Source: Molossus alvarezi (lineage: Eukaryota; Chordata; Mammalia; Chiroptera; Molossidae). From it: a DNA stretch of 64,000 bases. Each line of letters begins with the position of its first letter. Within the stretch, counting starts at the first letter, position 1. The notes under the pieces were generated by a model. That model was given only the letters and a program-made list of their open reading frames with translations, did not search any database and had not been told where the DNA came from. The stretch lies in NCBI GenBank assembly GCA_037176705.1, contig CM073905.1, positions 28,862,986-28,926,985 on the forward strand, given 5' to 3'. Positions 13,001 through 25,000 of this stretch are shown in pieces. A program made the position numbers and the translations under genes.

Positions 13001-16000
13001 GCTGCTTTTCCCTTCTGGTTTGGTTGTTCATAGCCAAGGGCAAAGGTGGCCCACTGGTAATAGCACTTTTGTTTGTGCAATGAAATGAAGGGCAGTTCAC
13101 AAAGGACCGCTTTCACCCATGTTATCTCATTTGATTTCTCCCGGCTGCCTCTGGGAAAAGTGGGTGTGATTGTCCCCACTTTGCAGATGAGGGGACTGAG
13201 GCTCAGAGGGGCCAGGCAAGTTCCCAAGATCACAAGCTTGGCCAGGGGCCCAGAATTTGAGTCCAATTCCCATGCCCTTGCACGTCATCAAAGCCTGGGC
13301 TCTGCTTCACCCCAAGCCTAGCTGCATTCTCAGAAAGCTGTTTATTTGCACCCTCAAGGAGAGCTGTTAGCTGTCGATAATATCGGGGAAATAGAACTGA
13401 GTCCATTCCCGGTGGTTTATGAACTCTTATCTTGAAGCAAAGACTTTCCATTCTCAAGGCTTCAAAAGTCTGAATTGCATGCCTCACCTAGACAGGTATC
13501 TGTGTGAAGTCAGTTAAGCTGGGAAGGCCCTCAATATACCTGGTGCTTAAAGGAATAAGACGTTGCTTACTTTTTTGGGTTCTCGCTGTAAGTAAGCTTT
13601 ATCTCATAAAATCTGCAGATGACCCCTTGAGGTGGGTGTTACTATTTGCCCATTTTACAAGTGAGCTTGACCCTGAGTCTCAGAGAGTTTCAGTAACTTG
13701 CCTAAGGTCTCACAGCTGGGAAGCAGTGTAAGTGGGATTCAAATCCAGTAGCCTGGTTCCAGGGCCTAAATGCTTAACCACTACACTTTTCTGTGGTGGT
13801 TTCTGTCACCTCTGTGTCCTGGGATGATAGAGGTCTTCAGGGCTGAAGGCTCTGTGGTCACCCATCTGAAATGTGATAACCAAGGCTCCTTCTCTTCCAG
13901 ATTGATCCCAAGGTGGCCTTTCCACGACGAGCACAGCCTAAGGTAGGTGTGTCTCTGCCTGGGAGGAGTCTGTTACGGAGGGCAGTGATATTCCCAGCAT
14001 TCCTTTCTGTGAAAGATGCTTCTGCTACCTCTGGGTGGACTGGGATGGGGGGAGGGAAGATTCTCAATATCCTTGTTCTGTGGATTGAAGACACTCTGTA
14101 TCATCTTTCCATCTGTGCTCTGAGGTAGACTGGGAAGGGGGCTGCATGTGTTTGGAGAAGGGGAACCCCTCAGGGGACTCATTGCCCTATATTTGAAGCC
14201 TGTATGGTTTAGACCCTGAGTGGAATTCTGACCTCAGAGATCACAGCCTCTGTCCCCACTGACTCTGGGGGTCAAATCCAGGACAGACTTACCCCCTGAG
14301 GCTGAGCTAGAGTTGGGCCAGGGAGCTACCTCTGACCCCAGTCACCCTCCTGCCTCCTGAGTGTGATTGGGCTTGAGGAGGGGGAAGGGACCATGGAGTC
14401 TGTCACCTGTTGTCTTTCAACTTGGGTGACTGTGGCTGCCCCTCTCAAATGTTCTCTTTCCCTGGTGCTGCAGCAGATTTGTCTGGGTGTGCAGAAAACA
14501 GGTTTCTGAGCACTTGAGCTATATAGCACTCAAAACTTTTGGTCCAGGGCAGAGGCCTAAGATTCTATTCCGGGCCCCAGGGCAACTAGCCAGATCTTAA
14601 TTTTTAAGCAGTTGAATATAGGGGACAAACAGGAAGGCTGATTACAGAACAGGGAGCAGGATCCCTGTGTCTGCTGACTTAACGAGTGTCCTAGCACCAG
14701 GTCCCTCTTCCAGGAGATCTTAGTTTCTCCTTTGCAAGAGGGTTGGTGGGAACCAAGATGCTTTCGGATTTTGAGCCATGGTGCCCAGCTCCTGCCACAG
14801 CAAAGGGAGAGGGGCAACTTTTAAGAGACAGGAAAGGGGCATCTCTGGAAGGATCCAGCAGAGGGCCTGAAAGCAATTATGGAGCAGGTATTCGAAGGAA
14901 GCCGCACCAGGGAGCACATGGTCGGAATTGGGTTAATTCCATTAAGCAGTTTGGTGACAGAAGGTGCTTTAGTGTTAGGATGGGGCTGGGAATTGCCTTG
15001 GATTAGCCATGCGCTCCTGGGGTAATTAGGACCATGTGTTCTTCCTAAAACAGGGCTGGGGCCACAGGGCTGCCAGAGGTTGGGTTGGGAGGAGGTTGAT
15101 GAAGAAAATGTCGGCATGGAGTTTAGGGGGACCCTGTGATGGGCTTTGGCCTCTCCCAAGGGGGTCTTTAAGTTAGGCTGTAGGTCCAGGTCACTCACCC
15201 ACTGCCTGCTCTGTGGTGGTCTTTAGGAAAGACATTTTCCCCACACAGACCCCAGGGAGGGAAGCAGGAGGGAGGCACACTGGAGCCAGCCAGGGTGTGG
15301 GGTGCACAGCTGCCTGTGACAGGCCTAGAGGCGGGGGTCCAAGGGGGAGCTCAGGGGGGGCCTTCCGAGTAGCTGGGGCCACAGAGCTTGTCAGCTGGCG
15401 CCCTGGCAGGAGGGCTCGAGCCCCTGCTGGTGGCAGCAGGCCACAGGACTCAGATGCCCACTTTCTCATTCTCTCCCCCTAACAGATGGTGACTCGAACG
15501 AAGAAGATCTTTGTGGGGGGGCTATCAGTGAACACCACGGTGGAGGACGTGAAGCAATATTTTGAGCAGTTCGGGAAGGTGGGTTAAATCTGGGGGGCTT
15601 GCTGGGGGTGTGAAAGTCCTGTAGAATTGGTCAGTAGGGAGTGGAGTCCAGCCAGGTCATTCCAGTTCCTGCAAAAGGTGAAAGAGGGGTGAGTCCTTCT
15701 GTGGGTGAGGCCAGGTCAACCCACCCTTCAGGCTCCCGGGCTGTCTATGAGCCTCACACTCTGGACACATCCCCAGGGACAGAAGCCACACAGTAGCTCT
15801 CTCTGTTGTTGCCCTTTCCCTGTGTTTTTCTCTTACTTATCTTCCTTCTCCCGAGGGAGGCTGCTCTCCTATAGCCAGTTCAATCCAGTCACCCCCTTGG
15901 CCTCCTGGGAGTTTGCACCTGTCCAGGCCTTGGGCGGTTGTACCTTCCCCCACTCCTTCCTGGTGGGGATGATAAGGAGGCAATAAATAGGACTCCCAAT

Positions 16001-19000
16001 TGCACTCAGCCCGCTGCTTGCACAGGTGGGAGCGTGGGGCAGGAGCTGGTAGAGGGGGCTGATTCCCTACCTATTGCGAGGGGTGGGCGGGTGAAGGTCA
16101 GGCCCAGAGGATTGGCTCTCAGCTCTGAGATGCGTCCAGTTTAATTTTCTGGGCTGTTTGGGAAGTAGGAGTTGTAACGACATCAGACAGTAGGATGTCC
16201 CCAGAAAGGTGAGCAGTGTCAATGTCAAGGTTGCAGGGAGAGATGGCAAAGAGGGGACCAAGTTTTAATCTGAGGATGAAGTAGAACTGCTGGGCTTAGT
16301 GCTGGGGTCCCTGATCTAATCCTCCATGAGACAGGCTACAGGCTGGGTCTCCCCTTTCCCATGGAGACACTTTCAGGTCCCTGTTAGGCAAAGGCCAAAG
16401 AAGGTGGCTTGGGAAATAGGATGTGAGTTGGCAACTGGGTGGGATTCCAGTCCCCTGTCTCCAGGGTAGAAAGGGAGAGGGTGGGAGGTCCCCTGGCCAG
16501 CGGATGCTGGCGGCATGAGGGCCAGAGGCCGAGGCTCAGGCGCCTCCGTGGGGACCCGGGTCCAGGACAGAGGGCAGGTCGGCGGCCTGGGCCCCAGAGG
16601 GAAGGACGCTCCTGGGAAGCAGCAGGCCCCGCTCGCTCCGGCGGGGTGTCTTTGTGTCTGAGCGCCGAGCATTAGAGCTCGCACTAATCTGATCCAGCAG
16701 CTGTGATTGGAGGCCGCCTGCCCCCGGGGCCGGCGTTGCCATGGCAACCGGGCCCCAGGAGAAGCCGTCAGCGGCCGCGTCTTTTGTTCGGGCCTAAATC
16801 GGCGTTGGCATGTGAAACCGGCCCGGGGAGGCCAGGGGGAGCCGGAGAATAGGCTGCCAGGGAGCGAGGGGGACAGCCGGGAATGCCAAGGGCCCTGCGG
16901 CGGGGGGCCCCCCGCCCGCATCGAGGGGCCGCCGCCGAGGGGGGAACAATGGTCAGCCGCCATGGCTGCCACTCAGGCTTAGAGGCCGCCGAACTTGGCT
17001 CCCACTGGTCAGCAGGCCCCGGCCGCCTCCCCTCCTCCCCTCCCTCCCCAAGCCCCCCTGCCCTCGGGTTCCCATGGAGACCAAAGCCTATTAAGGACAC
17101 CGGGCTGGGAGCCTCCTTCCCCTCAGCTGGCCCCAGGAGGAGACACCAGTGGGGGTCCCCTGGACCCCCAGCCACTTTCCTTGCTCCCTGCCCTGGCCTC
17201 GACCCCATTGCCCCATTAGGGGTCTGTCCAGCCAGAGCTCAGGTTGAAGGGTCTTGGGGGCCAGGGATGGTGGATTGTAAGATTGAGCAGAGGAAGGCTA
17301 AAAGGGCTGTGGATTTGGGCTGAAATCAAATTGTGGGTCAGGCAGGAACTCAAAGCTATAGTATTAGAGGGCTGGTTCTTAGTTCATTCATTCATTCATT
17401 CATTCATTCAAAAAGTAATTATTGAGCACAAGTCAAGCTGCTCTGTAAGTTGGTCATGGTAATAGCTGACACGGGCACTGTTCTCATGAAACCTTTAAAG
17501 GCCGTAGTGTTGGACTGCTCTCTCCAGCATTGCCCCTCTCCCCCATGTGACTGTGGGCAAGCCCCTCCATAATAAGGTAATAGCAACAGTCATTATCTAT
17601 TAAGCACTACTGTATCCCAGGTACTGTGAGTTAAGAGTGTTACGTGTACTATCTCATTTAACTCCTCCCTATAAGACATTCTTACACCAATTTTACAGAT
17701 GAGTAGCCTGAGTCATGGAGACACAGAGCCACTTGCCCAAGATGACCCACCAGCAAATGCAGGACCTAGGATTTCAATTCAAAGCCTGTGTTTTTATCAC
17801 AACCCTCCTTTATGAGTTTCTCTTTCCCATTGGTTAAGGGGGTGGGCAAGATGTGCTGAGCCTGAAGTGACCATCTAGTTTGGATGATCGAGCAGATTTG
17901 GGATTGGGACTCAGAATGGGTCTTTAAGGATGGGAGTGGGGGTGACACTCCCTTGCAGGGCACTGGGGCAGGAAGCTTCTTGGGGAGGAAGATGTCAATT
18001 CCTTCTAGATTTTCCAGGACCCAGCTGCCTCCTGGCTCAGTGGGGTCTGGTTCTCCCAGGGGGAAGTCAGAGGCCCTGTTCAGCTGGCGCCTGTGAGAGC
18101 CGGAGGACCACCCTGTTCAGGGGCTGCCCTTTCCTTCAAGGAGGCGGGTGACAGGCCTGGAGAGTGAAGGAGAGTGGGGGAGAGACTGTACCCCACAGCT
18201 TCCAGAGGTTTTCCTTCATCCCTTGGGTGCGTGACCATTTGTGGGAGGGTCAGCAGCTGGAGTGCAATGGAGGGGTATCAGAGGTAACCCTTGATTTCCA
18301 CCAAGGATGAATCAGACCTTAGCTTAACCCCATGAGTTAGCTGACATTGGCTGAAGAATTAAAGAGGGCCAGGAGGATGCACCAGATATAGGCAAAAGGA
18401 AGGAGGTGGGACTGTGGGAGGGAAGCTAAGGTCTTTGATTGTCCTTGTATCCAAGGGGATGCCTTGAGGGAGAAGCAAGAAGAGAAGTCTAGGGTCCAAG
18501 GGAGGGGGGATAGTGTAGACACCCCCCTTTCCTCAGCCCTGTTGTCCCCTCCCCCAGTCAGTGGGAGGCAAGCAGCCCAGGCACTGAACTCTAGTTGCTT
18601 TAATTACAGCCTCTAGCAAAAGGAAACCTCAATTAGAGGAAAAGATGTGTACCAGGAGAGGGGAGTTGAGACTGGCTGTCCTCCTGGCCTTCTGCAAAAA
18701 GGGAAGAGGCTTTTGCTTCCCCATCTCAGGTCTTGATCTTATATTTTCTCCTCTAGTGCCCACTCAGTGCCTCCTCCTCCTAGTCTTGATCTTTTAGGAT
18801 TTGCTGTGTGACCTTGGCCAGGTGACTTCACCTCTCTGAGCCCATTTCCTTATCTACAAAATGAGGCTCTTACCATGCAGGGAATGTGGAGAGGACTATG
18901 GGACAAAGTGTCAGGCACATATTTTGTGCTTAATATTTGCAAACCGCTCCATTGAGAATCTGGTGGTTGAAGGGGGTTGCTGTGGCATCTGGTTGAGGTT

Positions 19001-22000
19001 GCAGATAGAAAGTTGCCCCAGCATGGGAAGCAGGTTTAAGATAAAGCCTGGGCTTTATATATAGAGAAAAGGGTGTGGGAGCCCCTGCTCCTGGGTTGTG
19101 GTGGGCCCCTGGTATCTGGTGGGTCCTCCAACAACAAAATGGCTCTGTTTCAGGTGGATGATGCTATGCTGATGTTTGACAAAACTACCAACCGGCACCG
19201 AGGTGAGTGTGGCCCCTCCCCCTTTCCAGGCCAGGCTGGGGGCCTGTGGTCAGCCAGGGGGCTGCAGGTCACAGCTGCCCTTTCATCTCTCCTCCTGACA
19301 TCCTATCCCTGAGGATCTGCATCCTCTCCAGGGCCTGGCCTTACAGAAGGCTTTTGTCCCGCCGTTTCCTGTGCTAGAAACTTGCAGAATTGCAGACACC
19401 CGAGAGGAGCAGAGGAGCAGACTCTCCCCCAACTGAGCCCTCCACCCCCACCCGACCTGATGTCTGCCCAACCAGTGTCTGTGCTGAGGCTTACCTTGTC
19501 CCTGGTAACCAGAGCTAAGGCCAGGCTGCCCCAGGGTCAGGCTGACTTGCTGACTCAAAGCCCCAAGCAGTCTGCTTCAGCCACTGCCCTCCACCCCCAC
19601 CCTCAGGCTGAGCCCAGCCCCCAGCCCCCTTGCCCCTGAACCTGTGAGCATCTGGGCCACAGTGTTTGCACAGCCTGGTTGTTTTTCTCCCAAAGGCCTT
19701 GCCTTCCGAGAATCCCATTCCAGTCCCTGGGGCACACCCCGGAGGAGGCAGGGCTATATCTCCAGTTGCTTCAGGTCTTTCGGTCTTTTAACCTGTTCTG
19801 GGAGTGGGGTATGTGCCGTCGTGTGTGTATACCTGCATGTAAGGGTGTCAGTATCTGAATATTTGTGTATGTCTGTTGCCTCAGGGTGACTGTGTACATA
19901 TACACAGGGGTCTTTATGTTTCTAGGAGCACCAGTGAGTTGTGCGTGTGATATGTATGTGTATGTGTGTGTGTCTACATACATGAATGTGATTGTGTACA
20001 AATGTATGTTTGAGTGTGTACACCTTTGTGTTAAGTTTAAATAAGTGTTTGTGTGTGTTCTTTCTTCCCTCATTGGAAAGCATCTGAGGCAGGGAGAGGG
20101 CATGTTGAGTGAAATTTCATCATAGCTCTGCCGCTTCCTAACTTACTGTGTGATCTTGAGCAAGTCACTTCACTCTTCTGAGCCTGGGTTTTCACATCTG
20201 TAATTTGGAGCTAGAAGCCCTGTCTCAGCAGGTAGTTGAGAGGTTCTTGGGCTGTGGGCAGAGCCTTTTGTTACCTCTCAGACACTCACCTGCGAGAGGG
20301 TAGTGGTGGCATTGGTATGACGCAGGGCAGGGTTTTGACCATGAGCTGGTTCTGACCCTGCATTTGCCCTCTAGGGTTTGGATTTGTCACGTTTGAGAGC
20401 GAAGACATCGTGGAGAAAGTGTGTGAAATCCATTTTCATGAAATCAACAACAAAATGGTGAGCTGGGGTTGGGGGTGCAGAGAGACTGAGGCTCCTGGCT
20501 GAGCCAGCCAGGGGTGCTCAGAGGTTCTGGAGGCAGGCAGAAGGGCCTCAGTCAGTGGAGTAGAGTCAGTTTTCCCATGCCCTGAAGATCTGAAGATAGC
20601 AAGGCAGTGTCCTGTGGCAGTTAAAAGGCATTGGTTGGGGATAAAAAGCATGGCTTGAAATCCTCACTCCACTACTTGCTAGTCTGGTCATTGGGCAGAT
20701 GATTTCCCCTTTCTGAGCCTCAGTTTCCTCATCCGTCAAATGGGAGTAACAATAGTACTTTCATCATTGGATTAGTGTAAGCATTTATGAACTATTGCAT
20801 GCAAAGTTGTTTACATAGTGCCTAGCTCATAGTGAGCACTCTGTAAATTAACAATAAAGACGTCGGCCAGGGAACAGGAGGGTGGGTGACCCTAGGACTG
20901 TAAGAGAAACTGACCACCAGGTTTCATTGCAGGTGGAATGTAAGAAAGCTCAGCCAAAAGAGGTGATGTCGCCGACGGGCTCAGCCCGGGGGAGGTCTCG
21001 AGTCATGCCCTATGGAATGGATGCCTTCATGCTGGGCATCGGCATGCTAGGTATGTGCCAGGCCTGCACCTGCAGCTTCTTCCTGCCCAGAACTGTGCCC
21101 AGGGCTACCAGGGGCTGCATGGGTGTTGTATCTCCTCTGTGGTCTGCCCTTCTGAGTCATTGAGTGGGAGCGGGGACCAAGGATCTCAAGTGTGGCAGAC
21201 CTACCAAAGGTGGGCAGTTTGTTGTAGGGTACTGCCCTCTGGTGGTGGCCAAAAGAATGGTCCAGCTGTTCATTACTTAGTCTTGTCCATCCATCCATTC
21301 ATTCATCCAGTAAATAGTTATTGAGCAACTATAAATGCCAGGCACTGTGCCAAGAAGTACAACAGTGACTATCCTTAGACCTTTATGGTCTGGCAGGGAA
21401 AACAAATCAGTAAGAACATAAATAAATAGGCTTAGGATGAAGAAGTGTAGGGTGCCGAGGGAGTGTGGGTCATAGGGAACTTGACCAAGACTTGGAGAAG
21501 CTGGAAAAGAAGATAAATTTAAGCTGAGTCTGTGGGTTGAGTCAGAGGTAGTTATGGGAGGTCAGAGGAAAAGGGAAGGGGAAAGTGTTCCAGGTAGAAG
21601 GAATAGCATTTACAAAAACGCAAAGGCCTTTGGGAAGGCAAAAGAAGGCTGCTTCTTTTTTTTTTCAATTTTATTTTTTTTGTGATATGTGCCCCTACTG
21701 GGAACCAAACCCCGGACTCTCTAGTCCGCAGGTCGACGCTCAACCGCTGAGCTAAACTGGCCAGGGCAACTTCTTTTTTATTTTTAACGAGAGTGGAGGG
21801 GGGGAGGGAGGGAGAGAGAAGCATTAAGGTAAGAGACACATCAGTTGGCTGCCTCCTTCACGACCCTGACTGGGGCTGGGGATCAAACCTGCAACCCAGG
21901 TACGTGCCTTTGATCAGGAAACGAACCCGTGATCCTTGGGTCCGAGGGCCAGTGCTCTAACAGCTGAGCCAAACCGGTCAGGGTGAGAAGGCCACTTCTT

Positions 22001-25000
22001 GTTCATTCAACTAATATTACTTGAGCAGCTTTTGAGAGGCAGCGCCTGCCCTCATGGGGTTTCCCATAATGTGGGAGATAGGAGTGAATTGTCAATGTCA
22101 CCACAGAGGGATCGGGGGCTCCTGGGAGCCCAGAGAGATACCTAAACCCACCAGGGTGTGGGGAGGCCCCTTCGAGGGGGTGAAGGCTGCTGTGAGGCTA
22201 AAAGTTGAACAGGATCATCCACACTTGGGGCCCACAACTGAGGGTGGAAAATCTGAGCTGGGCCCCCAGGAAACTCACAGTCTCCCTGGAGAGACAAGAT
22301 GTGCAGACACAGAAAGAGACTAGTACAAGGGGGTCTTTATGCCAGGAATGGGGGAGGGGTACTCTGGGAATTCAGAGGAGGGAGGCATAGTGTGGGCTAG
22401 AGGGTCAGGTTTGGGGTCACAGATAGGGTGAGTGAGGATAGTACCCTCCAAGTGGCGCATGGTCTTCTCTGAAGTTTTAGGGTATTTTTTGACTTTTTAT
22501 ATGGAAGTAGTTTCAAACTTTAAGGAGAGTCGAAAACATAAAGCAGCACAGAGAACATCCATATACCCTTTACCAGATTCACCTATATTAACATTATACC
22601 CCACTTTCATTTTCTCTCTGTGTGTATATATACATACATACACACATACAATACACTTGTGATTTTTCTCTGAATCATTTGAGAGTAAATTACACGCATT
22701 TTGTCCCCTTACTCTTAAACACTTCACTGTGCATTTCCAAAGATTAGGGATATTCTTTCATGAAACCACATAATAATTGTCAACTTTATACATTTATATT
22801 GATATAACATCTTTAAAAATTTTTTTTTCTTCATTGATTTTAGAGAGAGAGGAAGGGAGAGGGAGAGAGAAAAACATGGATGAGAGAGAACATCGACTGG
22901 CCGCCTCCTGCATGCCCCCCACTGGGGATCGGGTCCACAACCTGGGCATGTGCCCTGGCCGGGAATTGAATTGCGACCTCCTGGTCCTTTTGCTGAGCCA
23001 CACCAGCTGGGCTCTCCTGTTTCTTTAGCCTCTTTTGATCTGGAACATTGAGAAAGTTTTATTTTTAAGGTGATTCATTTTTCACCCTATTTAAAGAGTG
23101 AAAACAGAAAAAGAAGTCCTCTAACAAATAATGAGAATGGTGGTTAAGTGACTTGGAACCAGTCAAATCTGAATTTGAATTCCATTTACACCATTATTCA
23201 CTATATGATATTTTTTTTATTTATCATCAGATAGAATGGGAGGGAGGGAGAGAGAAAAACATTGATGTGAGAGAGATACATCGACTGGTTGCCTCCCGCA
23301 CGACCTGACCAGGGCCAGGGGACGAACCGCAACTGAGGTACGTGCCCTTAACCGGAATTGAACCCACGACTCATTGGTCTGCAGGCTGGTGCTCCAACCG
23401 CTGAGCCAAGCCGGCCAGGGCTCACTATATGATTTTTATTTCACAGCTATGAATACTTATTAGATGCATACTAAGTAGTAGGCACCGTGTTGGTGCTGGA
23501 GACACAGAAATAAAAGATGAGGGAAATAGAAAATCAGCACTTAGAGAAATCCTGAAATAAATTCAGATAATGATCATTAGGGATATAAAAGGGGAAAACC
23601 AGGTGATATGATAAATATTGTAACTAATGGCCCTGGCCAGTTTGGCTCAGCAGTTAGAGCATTGGCCTGTGGTCCAGAGAGACCCAGGTTCGGTTCCCGC
23701 TAAGGGCATGTACCTCCGTTGCATTTGTCCCTGGCCCTGGTTGGGTCATGCGGGAGGCAGCCACTCGATGTGTCCCTTTTGTGTCGATGTTTCTCTCTCT
23801 CTCTCTCTTCTTCTCTCTCCCTCCCACTCTATCTGAACAAAAAATGGAAAAATGTCTTCGGGTGAGGATAAAAAATAATAATAATAATAATAAATATATA
23901 TATTGTAACTAATGGATGGGAGGACTCTTGTGGGATGACCTCTTTGAGGAGGTGACATTTGATCTGAGACTTGCACAATGTAAAGGACCCAACCATGTGA
24001 AAACCTGGGGAGATGCGTGTTCCAGGCAGCAGGAATGGCATATGCAAAGGTCCTGAGGTGGAAAGGAACTTGGTGAATTTGAGAAACAGCAAGATCAGTG
24101 TGGCTGGAGCAGAGTGACCATGGGCAGAATGTAGGTGAGGATAGGAGGGAGGCAGGAGCCAGCGCCTGAAGGGCCTTGGCAAGCGTTTGAATTATTCTTA
24201 GCCAATAAGTGTCACCTCTCTGAGCCTCAGTTTCCTAATCTGTAAAATTGGGCTCCTAATAGTAACATTTGCTAAGGGTTCTTATGAGGTTTAAGGATAA
24301 AATAAACCGTGCAGTGGGCTTAGCGCAGGGCTCAGTATGTGGAAGGTATTTGGTACATGTGACTGACTGTTACTCATGAGACAAGGTGGGGAGGGACATG
24401 GGTGGCTCCGAGTGCCCTACTGATCCGGGTTGGACTGCAGGTGAGGCGTCTGACACTAGCCCCCTTGCCCCATCAGGTTACCCTGGTTTCCAAGCCACGA
24501 CCTATGCCAGCCGGAGTTATACAGGCCTCGCTCCTGGCTACACCTACCAGTTCCCCGGTAAGTCCTGTTCAGTGTCTCTCTGCTGCCAGCATGTCCCGGG
24601 TTCCTAGGCAGTCTGGCTCCTCAGGGTGGTGTCTGGGGGTGCATGGCTGGGGTTGGGGGGCTGCCTGCTGGAAGCTTGGAAGGAAGGGCATGTCTGAGGA
24701 AGGAGCGCCTCTCCCCTCCCATCCCCTCCTCTCCCCCTCCCCAGGCTGGGGGTGGGAGCTCCAGCGCGGCCCTGCATGGCACCGTTCACTCCCAGGGTGC
24801 TCTCTGCCTGCCTCCTGTCTGTCCCCGCTCCCCACCCCACTCCAGGGTTGCCACTTCCACCAAAGAGGGCACTGGGCTTGTGTCAGAGGGCACATTGGTT
24901 GTGTCTTTCTGGACACATGTAGAGTAACCACGTGCTATGCCGAGCCTTCCAAGGCCAACAGGACCATTTGAGACCCTGAATGCTAAAAAGCAATTGAAAA

